Source: Lepidurus packardi (Eukaryota > Arthropoda > Branchiopoda > Notostraca > Triopsidae). From it: a stretch of 64,000 nt of DNA. The notes beneath the pieces are model-generated. The model did no database searches. It was not told where the DNA came from and saw only the letters and a program-made list of their open reading frames with translations. The stretch is taken from NCBI GenBank assembly GCA_023053545.1, contig JAKZAN010000104.1:39586-103585 (forward strand), in the 5' to 3' direction. Positions 32,862 through 45,500 of this stretch are shown piece after piece. The position numbers and the translations under genes were made by a program. Position 1 is the stretch's first letter, and the number at the start of each line of letters is the position of its first letter.

Positions 32862-35422
32862 TCATCGCTCCTTTTGGATATACTTCAGATCAGTCAGGCA
32901 ATCCTGCACATACCCCGATAGCATCATCACCTCTTCCTTCAGGTTCTCGTTCTTCGCATAGTTTAACAGTTAAATGGCTCTTTTGCACATGTGTTAGTTT
33001 TCGAATTCAAGCATGAAGGATCTGTCGCCGATATTCACTTCTAAACCACCCTGAAGTCCACCTGCTCTTCGCCATCCTAAGTCTTTGTGCTTGCTGTTTG
33101 CTAGAACCAGGGCCTAGCTACTCGTACGATCATTTTCACGTGCGAGAACGAAGCGATAAGGATCGTACACCATGATGACTTGCTTCTTCATGACCGTCTC
33201 GAAGCACAGGACGATGGAGACATTCGAGAGACGGATATTTTTGCCGACGTCCCATTGACTACTCTTTTGCAGTCTGTCCCTTTGGCTATAGATTATCTCA
33301 AGATTAGACTTCTATTTTGGTAGTCGTGTCTGGTCTATGAATTCGTAGCGGATCTTTCTACTGCAATTAAATGTCATCAGTATCTGTTTCAGTTAGCCTT
33401 ATTCTGCGACTTAGCTCGAATCCACACACAGCTAGTCCTGGGACCTTAGTTCTTTGTAAGGGTACTTGAATAAGGGCTAAATAAACGCAGGCACCAGAAG
33501 ATGATGGGGTCCTTTAAGGATTTTACGGACAGTCAGAAGGTTCTTTTCGAATGCATCGATAATGGTTTTAACATATGAGATACTCAGCTACTTGAATTCA
33601 TCGACCTGGAATCTGAGCAGTCTGCTGAGGAAGTAGTAGACAGCGTTGAGGGTAGAAGTACTGAAGGGTAGTTCGCTGACTGTTAGGCCAAGGTAGATTG
33701 AGGTGAGTGAGTTGATATTTTAGAGGGCAATGTTGTTAGGGTAGTGGGGTTTGAGCAGAAGACCACATGAAGAAAGAACTGTAGGGTGTATTTTCGAATC
33801 TTCAGTGAAGTAGATGAGTAGTTTCGTTATGAGTTGTAAAAGTTGGTTGTCTTTGGTCGTCAGGAAGGAACAGATGACTTAATGTATCGGATTCTTGACT
33901 CGGTCTTCACTTTGATTACTGCTGACAAAACTGATGGCTTGGAAGTCTTTCAGCCAGAAGTTGTCTAGTTACTTGCCCGTAAAAATGTTTGTGCCCAGGC
34001 TCTTACTGATTCTGTTAGTTTATTACACGAATTCTGGGTCTAGTCTAGTATCCTTCAGACCTTACTTTTCTTCATCGGGAGTCATCACTTTAATGATCTT
34101 GTTGAAATAGAACTGCAACTCTTTAGGAAAACGATCCCAGTAGTAATCACTTTGTGGCCTGGCTGAAAATGACTTCGGAATATAGGTTAGCTCATTAAAT
34201 TCTACGAGAAACGATCTTGGGATCGTCTTTGAAAAGAGTACTATACAGATGAGTTCCACTATTTGTATGTTCTACTTAAAGATCGAGAGGTAGTCCAACA
34301 GCAAGTACAAGCTCAATGTTATTGAAAGAGACCCTTTATCCTTTGCTGTGAATGCTATCAGAAGAGGTTTGATCAGGTACTGGATGATAGCCCGATTCAC
34401 CAGTGCAGCAGCATCAGCATCAAGGAGATCAAGCATATCGAGCAGCATAAGTAGAGTGTCCTTCTGATTCTGGATGAGTTAACTGGTGGACAGGTTGCGG
34501 GACATGGCTTCGTCGATAGTGAGCCACTTGTAACGAACCAGACACACGTTATGAATGTAGTAGATGGTGAAGGGGAAAGCGCCGAAATATCTTTTACAGT
34601 CAGGATATGGAACTACGCAGAAATATAGTTAGGGTTGGGAATGAGGGAATACTTTTGGCCAGATTGAAGAGAATGGTGGTGGTGGTAGTGCTAACCATAG
34701 AGTCAGGGTGGTTGTACAGCTTCGAACTCTCCCATGCCAGCGGAAATCGGAAATGTTTCTACGGGTTAGGAAAGAAAAGAGTATAGGCTAATCAGACAAA
34801 AAAGCAAAAAAAAATTGAAGCTTGGAGAAAGAATCGATTCGCAAATAACATAAAGTACCTGATTATAGAAGAGCGGTAGACGAGTGGCGTCGAGCCTGAG
34901 AGACAAACTCTTCAGCATCGACACATACTGTTGCACAAACTCCTCTTCAGACGACTCGGGAAGGTTGCTTTCTATTAGTTGCGAGAGAATGGGGTGGGCG
35001 AGGATATAGTTGAGGGTTTCGGGTTTGTTAATGTTGACAAGCATGAGGGTGACTGCCTCGATTATCTCGGTGCGGAAGTGGGGGATCAGTTATTTGAGGA
35101 CATCAAGACCGCGAAATTCACAAAACAAACTGTACGAACATTTTGGCACGTGTGCTCATCGGTCTTGGCAGAGAGGAGTGTGTGAGTGCGGGGGTGTTTT
35201 ACTCGAATATTTCGGAGTCCCTCTTGTCGGAGTTCACGACCATCTGGGTGTAGATCTTGAGAGTTTGGGCGATGTCTCTGCGGTGCTGGCTCTGGTATGG
35301 CCATTCTGCGTTGGCGAGGGTTTCGTGCAACTATCTAAAAGCAGGATAGACATGATGATGTTTGGGAGAGTGTCAAAGGATGGAAGGACATACATGAAGG
35401 TGTCTATAGAGTTGTTTCTCAT
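32862..35422 (-). CDS. CLEC16A: CLEC16A/Ema/GOP-1 homologue, 762 aa, five exons
   Basis: The N-terminal FPL domain is recognisable: SEIFDLFCEFRGLDVLKQLI, PETLNYILAHPILSQLIESN, LPESSEEEFVQQYVSMLKSL, SLRLDATRLPLFYNQ and KLYNHPDSMVSTTTTTILFN, matching the CLEC16A pattern of FDFSDEEI..YISFLKTLSLKLN..FYN..NHPESMVR. The remainder is an alpha-helical array (LLMLLDMLDLLDADAAALVN). Four introns at 35335-35393, 35130-35202, 34759-34858 and 34613-34652 (59, 73, 100 and 40 nt) join the exons in one frame. In animals CLEC16A is an endosomal/lysosomal adaptor for autophagy and mitophagy that works with Nrdp1 E3 ligase. Start is ATG 35420-35422. Confidence 0.9.
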
Positions 35423-35620
35423 AGCCTAGATTTGGAGGGTAGGTATGCAAGTCGTAAAATAGATTTTGGGGAAGTGGGATAATCTAATCTGAAAATTAAA
35501 TGATAGTCGGCATTGCATGAACACTCTCTATTCATCTATTTTATACTCACTACAAATTAAGATGTAAATTCGGTGTCAAGGGACTCACATTTCAACATAG
35601 AGGAAAAAGGATAAATGGCA

Positions 35621-38422
35621 TCAATAGCGGTGGTATTGTTGCCCTCCAAAAGGCAGGGATTGGCAGACTGAAGCCCGGGTTGCATTGAACTGGCTCGATG
35701 GGATTGGTTGGTAGCTCCCAGCATGGAGAAAGTTGACGTGGTTAGCCCCAGTAGGTCCGGATATATAGGGCATTGCGTTGCTATAGTATATCATAGAACT
35801 GCTTTGTCTCTCGAGTATAGCCTTGTGGGTGGAGGCATTTCTGTGCAACTGAGCTTCTTGATGGGAGGGGATCACGGGTGCTCTGCCGAGCTGGATGTTA
35901 ACTTTCAGTGAACCAGCCGAGGGAATAGTACTATTCGACTATATTTGGGGCCAGTTATTACTCTTGCTACAGCTCTGGTAGTCTAAATGGTTCAATGTTT
36001 GGAGCGTAGTGTTAGGTCCAACGATCGGCATCCTTGCCGTTGAGAACCTGGAACTGTGATATTAGGTATTATGAACAGGAGTCTTTTCGAAACTGGAAAA
36101 TTGGTTGGTTGTGCCTTTATTCCAGATTTAACTCTGGCCAACCAAGGGGAGTACAGGGAGCACAGGTTGAGGCATGGGATTTATTGAGGGCTTGGACTGG
36201 GAGCTACTTAGGCCTGTCAAACCTGATCGCCTTATTTATTTTGGCTCATCTTTTTTGTAGCCTACATAAAGGTTATCTTTGAACCCAGACAGCTCATTGA
36301 ATCCCTTACGTATAGATTTTGCACCCTATCCAATGCGAATACTGGAGGGGGAACTAGGCGAAATAGGAGCTGTGGGTGGGGAACTCGAATCTCTATAGGT
36401 TTCCGCGTTGTTCGGAACTTCCATTTACCTTCTCTGGCTTCTCACTGACTTATTTTTCGAGGCAGAACGTGACATATTCTTCTTATCATGAGGCTGACCT
36501 CGATAGATCAAGTCTTCGATGAACTCGTCTTTCTTCTAACGAGACTTATTCTTAATGCTTGCACTCCTAGCCTCTGACTTTTCCACCTTGGCAGCCACGC
36601 TTAACATCGACACCATCCTTTTCTACTCCATCTCTCTTGTGATGCTCGGAGACATCATCTTCATCACTGCCTGGCTTGTTAACCCATCGAATAACTCAAA
36701 CTCCACTTGGGGTTTTCTGGCGAATGCGCTGTTAATACTGGCATGCACGTTGTATCTTTGAGTGAGTGATCCCGGCTAGTTCATTGACTGATGAACTATT
36801 TTGGGTATTTGTTGTGAAGTTGTTTTCTGTCTCTTGTGGACTCTCTGGGATGAAGTCGATGAAATCGAGGGTCGAAACTTGCTTACAGAATCATCGCTGT
36901 CATCGGGGCTTTGTGCCGACAGACATCTTGACTCGGTCAGCTGTCCATGCTCGTCAAGATTACTGTTGTTTAAGACTCCTTGCAGTCTCGATGGTCCAGT
37001 TGTAGGCACAAAAGCTCCGAAGTCATTAAAATTGGCAGTTACTTGGGATGGATTCCCAGCATCATCTTGGGGTGTGCTGACTCTATTTGAGCCAGTCTGA
37101 TGCAGAATATTATAGATCAAGCTCTCGTTGTAAGGCATGGAGCCGGTCGTGACATTCTCGCTGATGTTGTTGTTTCTTACTTAACGGTTGACTCTACTGT
37201 CTGATACTGTGATTTAGGTTTCTCCGTTGACTATGAACTGATTTTATTTAGCAGTCCCATCGCTGGTTATGGTTTCGAATCTTTAGGATTCCATGGACCT
37301 CGCCACTTCACTGATAGTGTTGTGCTTCAAACTCTACTTCATACTCTATTTGAGCCTCTGGATGCTTCGTTGGCCATCACCCAGATACTCCTTGCTATTG
37401 TTTTGGATGACATAGTCAAACCCCCCCATCTTGTAAAAAAGGGGATTGAACTGAGGTGTATCTTTACCCGCAGATTTGTTGGTACCACCGTCTTCCATAA
37501 AATCATACTGCATACCTTCGAAGTTAACTATCTCGAGACTCTAGGAACTGCTTATCTGTTATTCAATGATATTGTTTTTGTCGCCCTCATTGCTATTGTT
37601 ATGGCGATGTCTACTCCCATGCATAGGACTATGGGTAGGACTGTTTTTAGATGAATGAATCTGTTTGAGCTGATTGATGACATTGGTGGGTGTTTCCTCA
37701 TAGAGGCAGCAATGGTCTTTGTCCTTTTCTCGGATGAAGCAGAGTTTGCGTGACAGGAAAACACAAGACTAGATATCGTTGATGGTCATGATACCCAGCC
37801 TGAAGTGATTTCGGAAGCACTCAATCAGTTAGTCGGTAGGTATTTATTAGCGAAGACTATATTTCTTGGGGCTGTTGTTGTAGTAGATGCTTCTGATTGA
37901 GAGCACAAAGATGAAGTCAGTGATTGGATACTGAGTTATCATTTTCATGACGATCCCCTTCCCGCGGCTGTAGTCCAACACCTGAAGGAACTAGACCAGG
38001 ATTTTCATCAGTACAGGGTTATCGTAGTGCTCCCTATTCTGCTTATCCACCTCGAACAATGGGAAGCAGTCGAGGCGCAACGCGTACAGGACCTATTTGA
38101 ACTTCTCTTCCAAAGGACGAGTGTGGTAGTTCTCGGGTTACTAATAAAGGGTATTAAGTAGGCTATAGTAAAACGCACGCACATTGGCATTGGTGTCGTT
38201 GGCTATACTGATGAGGGGTATTTAGTGGCTAAGCTTCTGGTGGATGGCATAGGAGGATTAGTGTGGACGGATGAGTTTGAAGGGAGGAGGTGTCGTGTTT
38301 TGGGCATTCGGATTGAGTGCGAAAAGACCCAGGGATGGCCCAGTATATCTGAGAAATTCGATTTATTTTTCAAGGAGTTTATTGGTGACAAGGGAGAAGT
38401 TCTGTGATTCGGCTAAGCGCAT
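35621..38422 (-). CDS. Uncharacterised 933-aa protein, helical N-half and low-complexity C-half
   Basis: A continuous frame from ATG (38420-38422) to TGA under the ciliate code, with no intron seen. The first 300 residues are compact and helical (RAFYYSLLNTLYQQPENYHT; YDNPVLMKILVQFLQVLDYS; LIECFRNHFRLGIMTINDIQ; SCVFLSRKLCFIREKDKDHC). The order NPxxxxxILxxFLQxL..YPITDFIF..FRN.FRLGIMTINDI..CVFLSRKLCFIRE weakly recalls the C-terminal domain of CNOT11 in the CCR4-NOT deadenylase complex. From about residue 300 on it is rich in Asn, Ser, Gln and His, likely disordered. The start could lie further upstream; I took the first in-frame ATG. Confidence 0.6.
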
Positions 38423-38879
38423 AAGGACCAAATCGGGTGATGAGGGGAGTGTTGGGGAGTGTGGGGAAGCTTTAGATAAAATAAGATGAAAAGAGAGATA
38501 AAAAAATAAATGTGTCGGGTTAAATTTTAATGTGATATGAGTTTTTTGGTAAAATGGCAGATATTCTTTTGTTGTCTAGGAGTCTATGTGGTTCCAAAAT
38601 GGGGTTAAAAACCATGTTTCTGGGGGGGATTCTTTTTTACTAGGAGTTGTTGTTATGGCTGCAAGGATTTATTATAGTGGCTCCGGGTTCAGTCGTAATA
38701 ATTTGATCAGGTTTCCGAATTGGAAGTGCCCTAATTACCACCTGATGTGCCTAACTTTTAAATAAACATTAAAATACCCAAGGACAAGGACGGGGATACC
38801 GCCTGTTCTCGGAAGGGAAAAAATACTAATCCAATAAAACAATTATTATACATAGATTTAGTCGGAACCTGCTAATACA
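38423..38879. other. Divergent promoter region
   Basis: Lies between the starts of the uncharacterised 933-aa gene (minus) and the Sfi1-like gene (plus), so it probably holds both promoters. A/T-rich tracts occur near 38500-38530 and 38840-38860. No protein-like frame or RNA gene seen. Confidence 0.5.
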
Positions 38880-41800
38880 ATGAACCAGAGGTAAGCATAA
38901 CACTACTCTTTTCATATCAACCTTGCCCTACTTTCCAACATCGATATCTTGACATCCACTCTCTCCTCATCCCTTAGCCCATAGGTTCCGCAGCACAGGA
39001 AAACAACCCAATAGTCAAATTACTGAGCTCAAACTCCATCCTCTCGAGAATAAGTACCTTCAATCCTATCGACATTTCTGCTCTTACACCTTTCCAGAAG
39101 CACCCTCCTCAACAACTCCTCCAAAATCATAATCACCAAACCCAATGCCGTAGACAAGTAAAAGTCCTTTCTCATTCCAAAATGCATGCTCACATCCCTC
39201 CAGAAGCCAGATAGTCGCAACACGCAACTTAGAACATCAAGTGAGTGCTCTTAAAGGTTATGCAATCCTGCTGGATATGAAACTGAAGAAATAAATCAAG
39301 CTGCGTGCTCTGACGACAATGCAAACCACTCTTGAGAAGATCGAACCTGGGGTGTAGAACACCTTCACCGAGGATGAAGAAAATGACTATTATAGTAAAA
39401 ACTCACCAAGGTTATCCAGTGTTATCTGACCTGTTTAGAGTTCATCAATCTGAAGACCCTCCATGTCGCAGAAATCATCGCCGGAAATCTTTCTGAAAAG
39501 CTCAGAATCTAATAATCCAAACAAGAAGAGGCTTTTGAAAACTTGAGACTGGATCTGGCAGACCAGCATGAAAGATATGCATAAGGGTTCGATACCCTCG
39601 ATAGAATAATCACCCGTCGACAGCACTCTATCCTCTACAAGTTCTACTTCGTTCTGCACGAGATCACTGACCCTGTCGTCAGGGCGAAGATAGCCTCGGA
39701 ACGCAAGAAGCTCATTCTGATCCGGATGATGGAGATTCTCTTTGGTAGTATGTGGAAGGCGTTTAGAGCCATCAAACTCGAATGCTTTAAGGAACGAGAA
39801 TAAGACATTCAGAAAGAAAAGAGGATCCGCAGGTTAGGAACTATTTTGGATAGATACCACAACCAACGACCCCCTCTAACTCTGAAGAAAGCCATCTGGC
39901 GTTGGTACCTTTCGGAGGCAGACACGCGATACATGAAGAGTATGTCGGACCATCTCATACTTTATAGCCGCATCAATAGAGATACTGCTGGTTGGAGGAT
40001 GTTCAAGCTCGTCAAAAAGCTCCCAGTGAAGTTGACTAAACCCCTAAAGAGAATAGCCTACATCTTGTTTATGAAGGTGAACGAGGCTCTGGATAGAAGA
40101 TACCGTTATGCCTGGCAACACGTAAAAAGGGTATCCAGCAAAGGGAGGAAACACGAAATCGCAAAAAGAATAGTGATAATGGCAAGACTTAAAAAAGCAT
40201 TAGCCTTCCAATACTGGAAGTTCGAGATACAACAACTCCGGAGCCATGACTAGGTCGAGAAGAGGTTATTGAGCAGGATTCAGAACAGAATCGGACAGAT
40301 CACGCAGGTCTACAGAAAATCAAATGTTGTGCCATGTAAGAAGAGAGCGGAAGACATTAAAAGATACCTGACCAAGTTGGTCCAGAGAATATACAAGAGT
40401 GTCTTTTCATAGTTCACTACCCAACTAGTCGAGGGAAGAGACAGAAAGAAGCATACTCTGTTGCATTTTCTGGAAATTAGTGGGTTGAGCCAGAAGTAGA
40501 AAGTCTATAAACGATGGTTCCGTAATGCTGAGCAGCTCAAACTCATCTATGAGCTGGCAGCTGTTAGCAGTTCGTTCAAGATCATCCAGAATGGCGTCAG
40601 ACAAGTGACCGACATCGTTTTCACTTACCGGAAATAGAAGGCCATCGCACAAAGAGCCTATGAGAGATTGTTCGCCACCTTTAAGATAAATATGGCAAGG
40701 TCATTAAGGATGTGGGCTGACAACTCAAGGGTCCTCAAGACCGAGACGAATGCCAAGAACTATACTAGAGTCTAGAAGGGCAGAGCTTTTGTCAAGAGAT
40801 TACTCAGAACTGCTAATAATGCAAGGCAAAAATGTCTAAAACATTCCCTCGAAAAGTTCAAAACTACATCTTCTTCAGTTCAGGCCCAGAAGACCTATTT
40901 ACAGAAATTGATTTTTGCCCAGACACGAGTCGCAAAGGCAGTTCTCCACAATCTCTCCAGGCTGCCTGGTACAGTAACACGTGCCCTGAACCCCAGAGGG
41001 ATCCCCTTTCACTAGAGAATCACCAGATTTATGAAAAGACAGGTACGATTGGGCCTGCTACCTTTTATCGCTGATTTTGAAGAAGGGAAAAAGATCCAAT
41101 AGCGATCTTCACTTGAGCTAATGATGAGACTTCAGGGGAGATTAAGAAGATACTGCCAGATATGGTATCAATAAACACAGAAAGCTAGGATCAGAGAGAA
41201 ATGTGAAGCAGTCATCGCGGGATTTTCAAGTACTCAAATGGCTGCAGAATCAGTACTCTCTTTAGCCATGTCGGTCCACACTGAAAAGCGAAAACGAGAG
41301 CAAGCAATCCTACGGATATGTATGAACCGGTCTGCTAACCTACAGCAAGTTCTAACGATTTGGCGGCACTCTAAAAAGATTCTGACTATCCAAGCAAACC
41401 AGCAGGACCAGCTAAAGGCCAGGAGACTGCGGCATCTCGAAAAGGCACTAGTCAAACCCGCCCCAGTATCTAAAATCCGTTGGGCTCTCGAAAAGTTCGA
41501 GACAAATGCCCGGATCAAAGCGATAAAAAAGAGATTGTTAGTTGCCTTGGAGAAAGCCACTATTTTGAAGGTATTGTTGGCATTCAAAAACATGCAGAGT
41601 GTGCCTGAGAAAAGGCCCATCATCAAATCCAAAGGAGCACCCATGTTGAAGAAACTCACTGAATTGGTTCACAAACAAAAATCCTTAGTCATTACATTTT
41701 TCAAGAGATAGCATGAACAAGGCAGTCTCCTAAAATCCAAGAGTGCACAATAACTGGTGAAGTAAATGATGTCGAAAGGGAAACGATCATTTGTTCGATG

Positions 41801-42536
41801 GTATTTCTAAGTGTAGAGATAAAGAGTAGCGGCCAAGTGCCAGCGCACTTCCCAATTCTTCGAAGTGCTCGAGGCCAAACAACATAAAAATTTAGTCTCT
41901 TTATTCAAATCCAGATCTTTTTCATCGCCTGAGGTGCCTATTCTCCAGAAGGTTATCGCCAGAATTTGCAGCAACACCAATAGACGAATGTGTAAAGGTC
42001 TGCGGAATTGGAACACACTCACCAAAATGTACAAGTTCGTAAAACCCTGGTCCAAAAGATCGTTCAAAATGTTACTCGGTGATACTTCAGTCAAGCTGAC
42101 TAAACTCAAACTCATGTTGAGTAACCTCGACAAGCTTTGTATCTTAACCCTCTCCAAGTCTTTCGCAGCTATCCAAAGTGCTAGTTAACAGCCCAGATAA
42201 TCCCACACCCTCAACGCACTAGATCGTACAAAGAGATTGCATGAAACTGTGTTACGAGTGGGGTCATCAATGCTGGAAAAAATAATGGGACGAAGATATG
42301 AGAAAAACATGCGTAGTTCATTGTTTGCCCTCAGTACAGAACAAAGAGTGAATGCATTCTACTATGGGTTGGGTAGCGGCTAGGAGAGATAAGAAGTGAT
42401 CCTGGTCGAGAAGCTGGGAGGAGTGTAGAAATTGGGACAGATGGTTGAGAAACTGCAAATCAAAGCATTGGGACGTGCCTTCCGAAAGATAGCCTAGCTT
42501 CGATTGAAAGGGTAGTTACATAAATAACGTTATTGA
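38880..42536 (+). CDS. Sfi1-like repeat protein, 1172 aa
   Basis: A tiny first exon (ATG 38880, 11 bases) joins through an intron at 38891-38984 (94 nt), with a second intron at 39395-39438 (44 nt). The rest is one frame rich in basic residues and Trp-containing helices spaced through the protein: KKAIWRWYLSEADTRYMKS, KALAFQYWKFEIQQL, QKVYKRWFRNAEQLKLIYEL, ARSLRMWADNSRVLK, LRRYCQIWYQQTQKARI, QQVLTIWRHSKKILTI and KRSFVRWYFQVQRQ. The (x)LxxxFxxWxxxx pattern is that of Sfi1 repeats, which bind centrin along a long helix at basal bodies and contractile fibres. No catalytic domain. Ciliates have large Sfi1-like families, so this fits. Confidence 0.8.
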
Positions 42537-42564
42537 ACTAGATTTTTTAATATTAGGATCAAGA

Positions 42565-45500
42565 ATGCAATCACCATTATCATTAATTAGTTTGTGCAGA
42601 TACCCGATATATTTTTTGGAAAACTTGCCGCCAGGAACCTTGAAACACATCTTTTCATGGATCTTCCCAATTAGATTTAATGCAGTACTTAATAAAGGCA
42701 GCAACCGTGATAACCCCAACCACTATAATAAGGATACCTATTTCGCTAAATCTTTATTTACCGATAAGCTCACACCCATGTACCAGGAAGAACCCCAAAC
42801 AGACGACCTCATCTGGAACAACATCCAAAATAGACGCGATATCAACAAAAAACTATACTAACTCCAGCTTACCTCCTATGCCAACTAGCTATTGACAAGG
42901 CTTGCTGATTTCAGTACGACTAATCTACGCTCCGAGCTCACGCATTTCCTCCGCTTTTCTCCCAGAAAGGTTCGATCGCCTGCTGCGCTACTCATTGAAA
43001 GGGCAGCCCTTTATAGGCTGTTCCTGGTTTTCGATCTCTTATCCCTAAGTCCCTTGCTCAAAGATAGTCCCGATCATCTGTTCCGAATAGCGGCTCGGAT
43101 TTACAACCCCACCCTACACGTTGCTCCTCGCGAGCCAAAGCTGCTACTTGAAACCAACTAAAAACAACAAGGATTCCTCTCTGCAGACATATGGACAAAA
43201 GTGGAAAGCACCCTCAAGATCCATCTGGACATCCATCATCGGCTACTTACCAAGTCTCAGGACAGCCATTTCCGGATTATCAGAGCACTGAAGAATGCCC
43301 GTTCGCACATCCGATACATCAGAACCCAGCTTTTCAAGTATCAGCTACATCATATAGAGAATCTCTCCGAATAGTAGGCACGGCTGTTTGATCGTACTGC
43401 CTAGATCTATAAAGACCCTACCAATTAGCTAATCGCCTCACTCCGCCGTCTAGATGAAAGGAATATCAAATTCTGCATGAAGGTCCTCGTGGCTTTAGAG
43501 GATAAGTTTGGTAACTCCGAAGCCGAATCAATCGCAGAGAGTACTTCTAATACCGTCATTGCGGAAAGACAAATCGACCCTCTCTCTGCTTCTGACAAAC
43601 TGCGTGACTTCGAAACCTTTATTCTATAAGGTGCCGAAAGCCCAAATGACTTGCCTCTGATGGAATTCAGGAGAGTTCTAAAAGCATTTTATAATCTCGA
43701 AAACCTTTCTCAAGACGACCTCTTGGAGATTGTTGAGCTTTTGAAGATGCTACTTATCAGATAGACCTTTGAGGATGCACAGATCCCCAAAGGCTAATAT
43801 GAGTTCTGGAAGCATTTATCTCAGGTTTCTTTCCTCAAAAAGCCAGAGTTAATCAAGATTGGTAAGGCATTTCAGGTGCAAATGGTCTCAATTAGTTGCT
43901 ACATTCGAGACGGACATATAAAGATCAGAGGCGAGAACTACAGCTATTCTGAGCTCAGCCTATTCCTGGAGGATGAACAAAGGGCAAGAAAGGCCTTCGA
44001 ATGCGCAGAAGCTGCTTTTTAAACTATGAAGCAGACTGTTACCAATGTGTACAGTATTCTCAACGAAGTAGATCTCATCATAGCTGCGTATATCGTCAAG
44101 AAATGGGAGAAAAATGTCAACATAAGTGGTAATTGTAAGATATTATTGTTTGGTGCCACAGGAGTCGGCAAAACCACTGTTTTCAATGTAGCTACTGGAG
44201 CCAGAGAACCTGTTGGGGAGGATGGAGCGTCGACGACTTTCTATCCCAAGCGGAATCCAGATCACTCATGCTAATTCGCCTAAATTTGGGACATGCCAGG
44301 TTTTGAAGACCGATCAGGTCGGATCGTCACTCTGTGCATATCTTTCTTCCAGAAGGCTCTAATGCAGAGAGACGGAGGCAAGGCTCACATCTGTTATCTG
44401 CTGGGATCGCCCCCGACACAAGCAGACAACTTCGCAGAGAAAATAGTGATGCCGATCGGGAAAATGTTGTCTTGGGATGAAGCAAGTATAGATCGTTGTG
44501 TGTCCTTCATTCAGACAGAAAAGAAAATAAACCTTCTTAGACAACTGATTGACAGAACTAAGAACACTATCATCAGCCAAACGAAATACGCTGCAGCTCG
44601 AGTCGATCCAGAAAAAGGTCGCACATTCGTGAATACTCTGCTTGAGAAAATTAAACAGAGCTACTTTTTTCCTGTCGAGTAGTGGTATTAAGGGCATTAA
44701 GATCAGGAGGTCCTCGAATAAAATCAACTATCGCTGCGTAACGATCTTTTGAGCAGGCTTGAACAGCAGTTAGCTTCACAGGATGAAGCTAGGTTCAATC
44801 CTAACCCACAGTGTCTGATGCCGGAAGAGGTTTACAAATTTGTGAGCACTATGGATATTGAAGAGAAACTCAAAAACTATCTGATTTCGGGATCCAATAA
44901 GCAGCACAACAACTTTGTTGACGTACTTCAAGGACTGCGTAGGTTTGAAATCGAGGGTTTATCCTCAATGGAACAACGTATGATCAGTCTCTCCAAGAAT
45001 ATCGAGAAAAGGCAAATCCTATAGATAAGGACAGTTCAGGAAAGTCTTATATGGACTAACGAAGAAGCTAGACAGGATGAGACATCCAAGCAGAATATCA
45101 AGGATTACTACGAGAAGAATGCTAGATTCGAAAGTATACTCTAGAGTTGCCTCAGGATTCTGTTTGAATGGAGCATCGTCGAAGACTCCAATATCTCGCA
45201 CAAAAAAGAGGATACAGCTTGCGAAATGCTATATGATTGTTTAAGAGATCCCAAAGCCTCAAAGAAGAAACTACCAGAGTTGAGCCTCCATTATGGTCTC
45301 CGTTACAAATAAGAGATTAGTGAGTTGGATGAACTCTACAACTCCTTCTAATTGAGACAGATCGACCACTTAGTCATGAATGAAGTCACAACTCTGATCC
45401 CGCATCTGGGTTACTATTCGGACAGGAATTCCCTAGCATCACTCCACAACCTCCTCGTGTTGCTCTATAAATACTACACCTAACAACTGCATGACCTTTA

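Noticed and set aside
39575-39600. GGTTCGATACC resembling a tRNA B box
   Set aside because: No matching A box or cloverleaf stems; it lies inside the Sfi1-like coding frame.
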